From VGMA01 sp964655475 (GTDB lineage Bacteria; Chlamydiota; Chlamydiia; Chlamydiales; VGMA01), in contig CAZZMO010000014.1 of NCBI GenBank assembly GCA_964655475.1, positions 1-38,853 of the forward strand: a stretch of 38,853 bases of DNA, read 5' to 3'. The notes below the pieces were generated by a model. That model made no database searches, had not been told where the DNA came from, and saw only the letters and a program-made list of their open reading frames with translations. Positions 7,060 through 15,500 of the stretch are shown piece after piece. The position numbers and the translations under genes were made by a program. Position 1 is the stretch's first letter. Every line of letters begins with the position of its first letter.

Positions 7060-10000
7060 GTCCCTCGAACCGATTCGACAAGTGGCCTGATCGCCATATT
7101 TCTAATCAGTATCTCAAATACTTCTCCATTGCAAAGGGCATCAATGAAAATCTTAGCCTTTGCTGCCATCTGTTGATAGAGAGTCTGTTGTAGAGAAGAA
7201 AGAGCTAACTTCCCTAGCGCTCTGATAGGGGAGGGGAGGTCAAATTCGAGAAATTCTACATAAGAGGCCTCTGCCACAGCGCGTCTTAAAGCTGTGAGTT
7301 CATTCTGGATACCAGCTACTCGCTGAAAGAGCTGTGAGCCTTGATCTTGACGGCTAGAAACGCCAAAGAGTCGATTCGCTTCTGTGATATCTTCTTCTAG
7401 TTCTTCGTAGCGTTCTTTTAGTTCTTCGTAGCGTTCTTCATGTTCATCTAGTAATAGTTCATGGGTTTCACTGCTTTCTAGTTTGGGGAGAAGTTTTTCA
7501 ATGATGTCTCCCATTTGAGCAATAGGGACGGGAAGACCTGTTGTTGCCACAAGAGTTCTATACTGTTTACGAAGAGTTCTGATGAGAGAGGCTTTTTCTT
7601 CCACTTTTGTTTTCTCTTTGATGGCGTTAATGGTTTCAATACAACCTCTCAGTAAATGGATAGGGCTTCCAGCGGCACTTTTTTGATATCCATAATAAGA
7701 ATATAAGAGATGAAGGTAGCTGAACTCTTTATTGACTCTACTGAGCGCTTCTAAAATAGGAGAGGTTTTTTCATCCACCTTTTGTTTTGTTACAGAGCCG
7801 AGTTTAGCTCCTCCACCTGCTCCTACATTCAATTCCACCTCTCTTTTTTCAAGCTCTCTAGTGAGGCGGAAACAGTTGTTATAAGCTTTTTCTAGTGTTT
7901 TACCATGTTGTCTTGGATTCTCGAGGAAGCGGTTTAATGCTGTGCTCCAGTCCGCAATAATCCCTTCATCTGTAGCAAAATCACTCATATCGCTCGCACT
8001 TAAAATGGGAGGCATTCCAATTGTAACTTCTTCTGGAGAATCAGAGATCTCAGAAGTTACATCCATTCCAACAGGTTGTAAGTCAAAGTCTACCTCTAGA
8101 GTTCCTACTAAATCTCTAATAGAAGTTTCATCGAACCCTGCTGTATTCGCACCATCCCTCTCCTCTTCTAAGTTCATAGCAGATTGGATTCTTGATCTAG
8201 GGTATTCTTCTTTAATTCCTAAGAAGATTTTTTTGAGGGAGAAAATGTGTTTTTTGGCGGTTTCAACGGTATGGCTCTTCGTGAGATCAGAGGTTGCTTC
8301 GATACAAACTACCCAAAGAATTGCATTCAACGTACATTCAATCAGTTTTTTTACATCGTGGTAGTCTTGCTCTCTTTGCCGATTTTCTTTTGGGGAGAGT
8401 TCTCTTCCTGCATCCGTTAAGGCGTTCTCTGCAATTTCACAGAGCTCAAAAAGGAAGCGTTCGAGTTGGGTCTCTTCCGTGGCAATCGATTGTACAAGCT
8501 CGATGAGCCCTACAAGAGCATTTTGGATCGGAGGGAGGAGCGCCCCTTCGGCAATTTCTTGAACAGCTCCCATGATTCCACTCGGGCCATTCATCAGTTT
8601 TTGGAGATCTTCTCGTGAATTAGTGTTCCACATTTCGATAAAGCGGAAGGCTCTATCAAGGAATTCTTTGATGGTCTTTTGATTTTCAGGATCACTTCTA
8701 TAGCTATCTGGATCAACAACACCTTTTCTTTCTTGCGCTTGTCTAATATCTTCTAGCCATCTTGCCAACACATCTAAAACAGGGACATAAGGGGTCTCTT
8801 CAAAGCGGGTTGTTTTGACATTTTGCATGATGTTTTTAACTGCTTTGGTCTCGACAAAGGCTTTTTTCGCTCCCCAGGTAGCAAGGGATTGCATCACCAT
8901 TTGTGTTGGGGCAACAAAGATATAGCGGAAAGTCCAGTAGATTAGCCTTACAGGGAAGATGAGGGCCTCTTTCAAGATCTTAACAGCTATGTGGTCATCT
9001 TCTTGCACCCAGCGTCCAAGATCTGTTTCCCACTCACCTACAGTCTCGCTCCAGGTGATTTTTGGCATGATCTCTTCAACGCAGATGTCTCCAAATTCGT
9101 CGTAGAGCTCATCAGCGGTTCGTTCCCCATTATAGATTTTATCATCTTTGATGTTTCTGATGTGCTCTCTAAAGTTCCACGCACTTCCCGTTGGATTTTT
9201 GATGAAATCACCCATCATCTTGTTGAGATCATCTAAGCAGTGTCCGATCGCTCCGATGGATGCGGAGTGGAGCCTTTTATTGGCATCTTTTTTAATGCTC
9301 GGGATGACGACTTCTCTAAAATAGTGTTTGAGACCATGGGTCAAGTTTTGTGAAAAGAGGGTGGAAAACCAGTAAATAACCGGTAGGAAAATCCGGATGA
9401 TCCAACGAACGATCACATTACAGGTGATGTTTGCATCAATGGCTTCCCCTAATTTTTTTAAGAAATATTCCTTTCTTTCCTCTTCGTTCATCGCTTTTGT
9501 TTCTATGATGATCTCGTGGAAGGAGATAAGGTCTTCAGGAGATCCCAACGCCCAAGCGCATAGCTGGTAAGTACCAAAACAGGAACCCGTTTGCGCAACT
9601 CTATCAATACGGCTATTCGTCTGTTCAGCTTTTACGGCAGGGATATCGAGATAGCCATGATTTTGTTGAAAAGATTGAGCCATTTTTTGGAGCTGCTGGA
9701 GAGGATTTTCCACTTCATCTTCAGTTTTAAGACCTGTAGGAAGCTCAAATCCCTCTAATAAGATAGGGAAATCAGTACAAAGGCTCCAGGCTCTATTAAA
9801 CGCTGCTTGATAGGTGGCGAGGCTCTGGTCTTTACCATTAATCGCAGCTTCAATGGTAGCTTTTGCTTGCATGACAGACATCATGGCAGCAGAAGAAATT
9901 TCTCCTCTCGCAGTTAAATTTTTGATCATCGACTTCAGAATGGAGACGGCGGGGTAGGCAGCAGTAGCACAGATCCCTCCCCAAAGACCACCACCATCCG

Positions 10001-11273
10001 CTGAAAATGCTTGAAGAAATGGTTGAAAAAATGGGGCTAAAACAGCAAAGCCACTCGGAATAGAAAAGCCAGGTTTGTCCGCCTCAGGAGCATCACGTTG
10101 TGGCTGAAAATACTCATCCGCTCTTCTAGTTTTCCCTTCTTGTTTCGGTGCCGCATGCTCTGCTTTTGGAACAAAATATTCTATGGCTCTTCGCCCTAGT
10201 TCGGCGGCTGGGTGCACTGAAGTATCTAGCGCCTGGAAGGCAGAGTTCATCGCCCCTTCTGACATCTGAAAGAGCATTCCCCCTTGGGTTTGTCTCCTTT
10301 GTAGCGGGCCCAAAACATTACTTTGCATTTCATTCATTATCCGCATCAAAGGGTCTCTCATGGAAGGAATTGAGTTTAAATCCTCGATTTGAGCTCTTGT
10401 GATGGGAATGGCCTCAGTGTTCAGGGGCTCTTGAGCGAGTTGGGAGTAAAAAATTAACAGAAACTCTCTAAATAGCTGAAGTTGATATTGGTAGTGAGAT
10501 TGAGCTCTCGTTGTGAGTTGATGAGGATTGGCGCCTGAGAAGGTCTCATCTCGAAAACTATCAAGAGCTTGGATGAGATCTTTTATTTCTTTAATAAGGA
10601 TTACGTTAGAGCGGCTTCCTCTGAGGAGAGACTGTTGTAGAGTTGTTGTCGCTTCACTGAATAGTTGAACTGAGGGGACACTTTCTCCTAAGACCCGGTC
10701 CCTAATTGCTGTCAAAACAGGACTTAACGGATCACTTCTTTGGAGGATCCTCTGGTGGGTTCTTGCTAAATGTTCAAATAAAGGCTTGTAGGTCTCATTT
10801 AGTTGTCGCAAAATTTCCTGATCACTGCAGGGAATCGTGGCGGGCGGAGCAGCTACATCATTTCTTCGGATGAGGGCTGTTTCCTCTCTTGCTATTGGTA
10901 TCAAGCTGGTAAGGAGATCTCTAAAATGGGTGATGTGTTCTACTTGCCCAGCATCAGCTCCAATCCTAGTAGGGTGCTGAATAAGAAGGTTTAGTAGATT
11001 AACAAGGGTATCGAGCTCAGGTCTAGGAATTTGTTTATTTTGAATGAGGGCATTAATTCCATCTTGAATTTCTTGGATCGCTAACGTAGGAGTGACATTT
11101 GTATCTGGCAGGCGAGGAGCTTCTGGTGGTCGAATTGTCTGGAGGAGCTGGTGCTCTATGCCGACAGTGATCGCGTTATAGACCCCCTGTTTCCATGTAG
11201 TAGGGACCCAGTTGTTCCAAGTATAGGAAACTAGTCTCCCGGCCATGGACCCTGCTCCATCAACAATCCACAT
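7032..11273 (-). CDS. Very large hypothetical protein with hydrophobic segments and coiled coil
   Basis: A 1,413-residue protein I do not recognise. AGGAGGG sits 5 bases before the ATG. The N-terminus (MWIVDGAGSMAGRLVSYTWNN) is not a classical signal peptide. A Gly/Ala-rich hydrophobic stretch lies at about residues 400-445. Two hydrophobic, aromatic segments lie at about 619-641 (around VRWIIRIFLPVIYWF) and 770-795 (around RLIYWTFRYIFV). The C-terminal part is strongly charged, with a coiled coil near 1278-1300 built from two copies of ERYEEL(K/E). Much of the rest is predicted helix. The size and membrane-like segments would suit an inclusion-membrane or secreted chlamydial protein, but this is inference. 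Confidence 0.8.
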   Translation of the reverse strand: MWIVDGAGSMAGRLVSYTWNNWVPTTWKQGVYNAITVGIEHQLLQTIRPPEAPRLPDTNVTPTLAIQEIQDGINALIQNKQIPRPELDTLVNLLNLLIQHPTRIGADAGQVEHITHFRDLLTSLIPIAREETALIRRNDVAAPPATIPCSDQEILRQLNETYKPLFEHLARTHQRILQRSDPLSPVLTAIRDRVLGESVPSVQLFSEATTTLQQSLLRGSRSNVILIKEIKDLIQALDSFRDETFSGANPHQLTTRAQSHYQYQLQLFREFLLIFYSQLAQEPLNTEAIPITRAQIEDLNSIPSMRDPLMRIMNEMQSNVLGPLQRRQTQGGMLFQMSEGAMNSAFQALDTSVHPAAELGRRAIEYFVPKAEHAAPKQEGKTRRADEYFQPQRDAPEADKPGFSIPSGFAVLAPFFQPFLQAFSADGGGLWGGICATAAYPAVSILKSMIKNLTARGEISSAAMMSVMQAKATIEAAINGKDQSLATYQAAFNRAWSLCTDFPILLEGFELPTGLKTEDEVENPLQQLQKMAQSFQQNHGYLDIPAVKAEQTNSRIDRVAQTGSCFGTYQLCAWALGSPEDLISFHEIIIETKAMNEEERKEYFLKKLGEAIDANITCNVIVRWIIRIFLPVIYWFSTLFSQNLTHGLKHYFREVVIPSIKKDANKRLHSASIGAIGHCLDDLNKMMGDFIKNPTGSAWNFREHIRNIKDDKIYNGERTADELYDEFGDICVEEIMPKITWSETVGEWETDLGRWVQEDDHIAVKILKEALIFPVRLIYWTFRYIFVAPTQMVMQSLATWGAKKAFVETKAVKNIMQNVKTTRFEETPYVPVLDVLARWLEDIRQAQERKGVVDPDSYRSDPENQKTIKEFLDRAFRFIEMWNTNSREDLQKLMNGPSGIMGAVQEIAEGALLPPIQNALVGLIELVQSIATEETQLERFLFELCEIAENALTDAGRELSPKENRQREQDYHDVKKLIECTLNAILWVVCIEATSDLTKSHTVETAKKHIFSLKKIFLGIKEEYPRSRIQSAMNLEEERDGANTAGFDETSIRDLVGTLEVDFDLQPVGMDVTSEISDSPEEVTIGMPPILSASDMSDFATDEGIIADWSTALNRFLENPRQHGKTLEKAYNNCFRLTRELEKREVELNVGAGGGAKLGSVTKQKVDEKTSPILEALSRVNKEFSYLHLLYSYYGYQKSAAGSPIHLLRGCIETINAIKEKTKVEEKASLIRTLRKQYRTLVATTGLPVPIAQMGDIIEKLLPKLESSETHELLLDEHEERYEELKERYEELEEDITEANRLFGVSSRQDQGSQLFQRVAGIQNELTALRRAVAEASYVEFLEFDLPSPIRALGKLALSSLQQTLYQQMAAKAKIFIDALCNGEVFEILIRNMAIRPLVESVRGTKKPSYTKG
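7399..7438. repeat. 21-base in-frame tandem duplication
   Basis: The 19-base sequence AGTTCTTCGTAGCGTTCTT occurs at 7399-7417 and again at 7420-7438, a 21-base period. On the minus strand it encodes ERYEELK-ERYEELE in the coiled coil of the 1,413-residue protein, one heptad per unit. It looks like a recent heptad duplication. Confidence 0.8.
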
Positions 11274-11304
11274 TTTTCCCTCCTATCAGAGCTCTTCGGC
11301 GGCG

Positions 11305-11334
11305 ATTTTACTATAAGAAATCATAAAGACGCAA
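11305..11334 (-). promoter_or_regulatory. Candidate promoter for the 1,413-residue gene
   Basis: On the minus strand TTGCGT (11334-11329), an 18-base spacer, then TAAAAT (11310-11305), followed by a leader with AGGAGGG. It lies in the divergent region shared with the outer-membrane protein gene. Confidence 0.4.
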
Positions 11335-11407
11335 GCTATACTACTGGATTAGAGTTGATTAAAATTTTAAATGACGTAGGGAAGTGGCGTGTGGTAAGAT
11401 CTGGTCT

Positions 11408-12400
11408 ATGGTTCAGTACCTTAAAATCATTCTTTGCACTCTGGCTTGCAGCTCTCTCTATGCGCTTGACCCTAACCAGGTAAAGCACCATAAAAAGGGG
11501 GAGATTACCTGGAGCTTATCAGCTGATTATGTCGCCCTTTTTCAGGCGAATACAGGTCAAAGTTCCAATGCGATCGTTTCTGTAACAGATGGCAATTCTG
11601 TAATCCCATATGAAACTATGTTGACGGCAGAGGATTTAACCAATTCTTTTACATCTGCTCTTCAAGCCTGTTTCAGCATTCATACGAGCCCATTGATGAG
11701 CCTCGATCTCCACTTCTTGGGTTGGGCAAATTGGAGAGAAAAAGATTACACCCATTCAGAGGCTTCTACACTCGTGACAAATTGGTCTGAAGTGGCTGAT
11801 TACTACGATTGGTCACAAGCTGCCAATGTTTCTGGTGTTTCCCATCAAGAATTCGATTGCATCGACCTAGGACTTTGGTTCCATTCTGCCCCAAGGGGGA
11901 AAGATTATTTCAGGATCTCTGCCTATGGAGGCCCTCGCTATATTTTTTATGGGGATCATTTAAACATGACAAGCCAGCGCTCATCTGACATCAGCAATGC
12001 CTACATGGCCTGTAGGAATAACTATGCGGGTGCTGCTGTTGGACTTGAATTTGAAGCCTCTCCTGTGAAGTGGTTCTCCTGGGCTATTCGCACACTAGGA
12101 GGGATGTATGCAGACTTTGCACACAAAAATAACACCCTTTACGACTATAATGACAGTGTATTGGCTTTTAATTACAACCTGAGCACAGTAGACATAGCCT
12201 ATACCATTGAAATCAGCCCGATGATTTCTCTTCGCGCCGGGCGCCATGTCGAGTTTCGGATGAGCTATCTCGCTTTCTTTCTCGCTAATGTCGCTATTTC
12301 TAGCTATCAGATCAGTCCCGATATCACTAATTCGAGCATCTGGCTTAAAAGTAGTTTTGTCATCCAAGGTGGCACAGCAGGTCTTGCTTACACCTACTAA
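11408..12400 (+). CDS. Predicted outer-membrane beta-barrel protein
   Basis: A secreted protein of 330 residues with signal peptide MVQYLKIILCTLACSSLYA and probable cleavage before LDP. The mature part alternates polar and aromatic residues in strands of barrel type (for example DYFRISAYGGPRYIFYG, FSWAIRTLGGMYADF, SLRAGRHVEFRMSY) and ends in AYTY, an aromatic last residue typical of outer-membrane porins. The GxRY-like element recalls Lpg1974/BBP7-type barrels found in environmental chlamydiae and planctomycetes, but exact family is unsure. The frame is open to a GTG at 11384. The ATG at 11408 is preferred because it gives a compact signal peptide; neither start has a good ribosome-binding site. 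Confidence 0.72.
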   Translation: MVQYLKIILCTLACSSLYALDPNQVKHHKKGEITWSLSADYVALFQANTGQSSNAIVSVTDGNSVIPYETMLTAEDLTNSFTSALQACFSIHTSPLMSLDLHFLGWANWREKDYTHSEASTLVTNWSEVADYYDWSQAANVSGVSHQEFDCIDLGLWFHSAPRGKDYFRISAYGGPRYIFYGDHLNMTSQRSSDISNAYMACRNNYAGAAVGLEFEASPVKWFSWAIRTLGGMYADFAHKNNTLYDYNDSVLAFNYNLSTVDIAYTIEISPMISLRAGRHVEFRMSYLAFFLANVAISSYQISPDITNSSIWLKSSFVIQGGTAGLAYTY

Positions 12401-12410
12401 AATGATGGAA

Positions 12411-12510
12411 TAGGGCCGGAGATGACCGAAGGCATAAAACTGCACCCTTAAGGCTGCTACATTCCTGTCCTGACCTGATTCGAATCGCTTTACCCAATCG
12501 AATCCCCGGC
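12411..12510 (-). ncRNA. ffs: Signal recognition particle RNA (4.5S, small bacterial type)
   Basis: On the minus strand the segment around 12440-12476 reads AGGTCAGGACAGGAATGTAG followed by CAGCC. This is the near-invariant bacterial SRP RNA apical loop (GGTCAGG-x-C-x-GGAA-x-x-x-AGCAGCC) that binds Ffh. The flanks pair as a long hairpin: GCCGGGGA at the 5' end matches TCTCCGGC at the 3' end. About 100 bases would be the short 4.5S form, with no Alu domain. The gene starts about 10 bases after the uvrA stop and lies tail to tail with the outer-membrane protein gene. Ends are approximate (within about 8 bases). Confidence 0.88.
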
Positions 12511-12516
12511 ACACCC

Positions 12517-12546
12517 ATGTTACAGGGTAGAGAGGAATTTTTTCAA
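12517..12546 (-). promoter_or_regulatory. Candidate SRP RNA promoter overlapping the uvrA stop
   Basis: Minus strand TTGAAA (12546-12541), 18-base spacer, TAACAT (12522-12517). The -10 contains the uvrA TAA stop. A start 7 bases downstream falls at 12510, exactly where the SRP RNA terminal stem begins (GCCGGGG). Confidence 0.45.
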
Positions 12547-15500
12547 GTGTTTGCCTGTGGGAGTCTTTAATTGAGAGAGCTTTTCAGGAGTTCCCTCTCC
12601 CACGACTTGCCCGCCAAGAGAGCCTGGCCCTGGCCCCATGTCGATGATCCAGTCAGCATTAGCCATCATGGTGAGGTTGTGTTCAATAAAGATGACCGAA
12701 TGCCCTTGATCGACAAGCTTGTGGAAAATGGGGAGGAGGCGGTCGATATCGTCATCGTGAAGGCCACTCGAGGGTTCATCAAAGAGGTAGATCGTGTGCC
12801 CTTTAGTCGATTTGATGAGTTCTTTAGAGAGGCGAAGGCGGGATGCTTCTCCTCCAGAAAGGGATGCAGTTTCCCTTCCAATCTGCAAATAGCCAAGACC
12901 AAAAGAAGAGAGGGTGTCGATGATTTTGACTACTTTCGAAATAGGGGGGAGGAAGAGTTTAGCCTCATCGAGCGTCATGTCAAAAAGATGACCGAGGTGC
13001 TTCCCTTTATACTTCACCTCTAAACTGAGTGGGTTCAGCCGGAAGCCTTTGCAGGATGGACATTCACTCTCTACACTCGGCAAAAATTGCAGGTCTATCG
13101 AGAGGTAGCCCATTCCAAAGCATTTGGTGCACATCCCTTTTTTGTGGTTGAAGCTGAAGTTTTTGGGGCTCAAGCCTCTCATCTTTGCTTCGGGTAGAGA
13201 GGAGAAAAAGTTCCGAAGAGGAGTAAGCAGATCGACATAGGTGGAGACGTCAGATCTCGATGTATGTCCCACAGGGCTTTGATCGAGAGAGAGGACTTTG
13301 TACCCAGCTTTTGTCAACTCTGGCTCGAGGACATGGTGAAGCAGAGTGGATTTGCCTGATCCAGAAACTCCTGTTAAGCAAACAAGTGCGTGAAAGGGGA
13401 TGTCTACATCAACAGACTTCAGGTTGTGCTTATGAGCTTTTTTGATCGAAAAGTGTTCTTGAATTGAGCGCTTCTTCTTCGGCATGAAGGGGCGCTTTTT
13501 GCCACTTCTATAAAGGCCTGTGAGTGAGTTGGGGTTCTTTTTAATCTCTTCTAGTGTACCAAAGGCTGAGATTTCACCGCCACCTGTGCCAGCTCCAGGG
13601 CCAAAGTCAAAGATCTGGTCAGCAATTTCAATAGTAAGGGGGTCATGTTCTACGACGACTAAAGTATTACCCCGATCTCGCAGTTTCAGTAGAGCTTCAT
13701 TGAGAAGATGATTGTCTTCGGGGTGTAGTCCTGTCGTCGGTTCATCCAAGACGTAGAGCGTTCCCGTCATTTGTGAGCCAAGGCTAGCACCGAGGTGGAG
13801 TCTTGCTGTCTCTCCCCCACTTAAAGTAGGAGCAGATCGATTGAGTGAGAGGTAGGAAAGTCCGATTCCACATAGAAATTCGAGACGCTCTATCGCTTCT
13901 TCAAAGACCTCTTGGAGGGTTTTCGTCAGCTCGTTTTGACTCTTTTGAAAATCGAGGAGGAAACTCTTCAAAGTAGAGAGAGGCATATCGATGACTTCGG
14001 GAAGTGTTTTTTTAGAAAGCTTCACATGTCTTGCCAGTGGATTCAATCTCGAGCCTTGGCAGCTCGTACACTCTTGTTTTGAGAGCATCTCTGTGACAAA
14101 GTAGCGCACTTCCCCTGAGGAATATTTTCCATAGAGCGTGAAGAGGGGATTGATGCCGCGCCATCTGAACGGAGCCGATCCCTCTTTATCTCCTTGAAAA
14201 AACCAATCGAGCTGATCTTTTTTGAGTTTATGGATGGGGGTGAGGGGATCGATGCCCCGTTTTTTTAACATCTCGAAAAAGAGCTCTTCACTTTCAGGAG
14301 AAAAGAAGTGTTTTACGAGTCTGATGAAGAGCTTATAAGGGGTGTATTTAAGGATCTCAGGATCGTCTGATAAGTGGCAGCCATATCGGAAGCCGAGCCC
14401 CATACAGTCAGGGCACATCCCTTCTTCTGTGTTGAATGAAAATGTTTTGTAGTGAATGGAAGGGTAGGAGACACCTGTCTTTTCAACAGCAAAAGCGAGG
14501 TTGAAGGTGAGGTCTTGATCTTCAAGAGCGATTTTGACGACATCACTGCCGATTTTCGCTGCAGTTTCCACTGCATCATGGAGCCTTCTTCGATCCTTCT
14601 CCTGGATGAGGAGGCGATCGATCACGAGTTCAATCTGGTTTTTGATCTTTTTATTGTAAGGGATCGTCTCTTCTAATTCATGAAACGTGCCGTTGAGGCG
14701 GAGTCTCAGATAGCCTTCCCCAAGAAGCTTTTTTTGGAGCTCTTCTAGGGAATCTTGCCGTCCCATCGAAAGGGGAGCTAAGATCTGCACTTTCGTTTTT
14801 TCAGGAAGAGTTAGAAGTTTTTCTGTGACGTAAGTAGCATCGATTCTCTCAATTTTTTCTCCCGTTTCAGGGCAGTAAGGGATCCCTAAACGGGCGTATA
14901 AAATTCTGAGGTAGTCATAGATTTCAGAGATGGTCCCCACAGTGCTGCGAGGGTTGCCAGCATGTTTTTTTTGTTCCACCGCGATTGACGCCATAAGTCC
15001 TTGTATGTCATCAACTTTCGCCTTCATCATCTGTTTGATCATCTGCCTTGCGTAAGAGCTCAAGGATTCTGTGTAGCGCCTTTGCCCTTCAGCATAGAGG
15101 GTGTCAAATGCAAGAGACGTTTTCCCAGAACCAGAAGGGCCTGTAAAGACAGAGATTTTATGGAGAGGAATTTCCAAGGAAATGTTCTTGAGGTTGTTTT
15201 GCCGAGCCCCTGTGATGGAGATCGATTCGTAACTTTTCCCCCCTTTTGCGAGAGGGAGTGCTACGTGCTCTTTTGGGTGGAGAGCTTCCTTGAGATAGGT
15301 CCCTGTTGGGGTTGAAAGTTTAGCCACCTCTTCAGGTGTCCCTTCCCCAATAATTTGTCCTCCACCTGATCCCCCTTCGGGGCCGAGATCGATCACCCAA
15401 TCGACCGTTTTGATCAAATCGAGGTTATGTTCGATCACTACGACGCTATGACCAATCTCCACGAGGTTTTGTAAGATGTCGACGAGCTTTTTGATGTCGT

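Noticed and set aside
12095..12514. 139-residue minus-strand frame across the SRP RNA and the outer-membrane protein gene
   Set aside because: It covers the structured SRP RNA and antisense coding sequence and has no family features.
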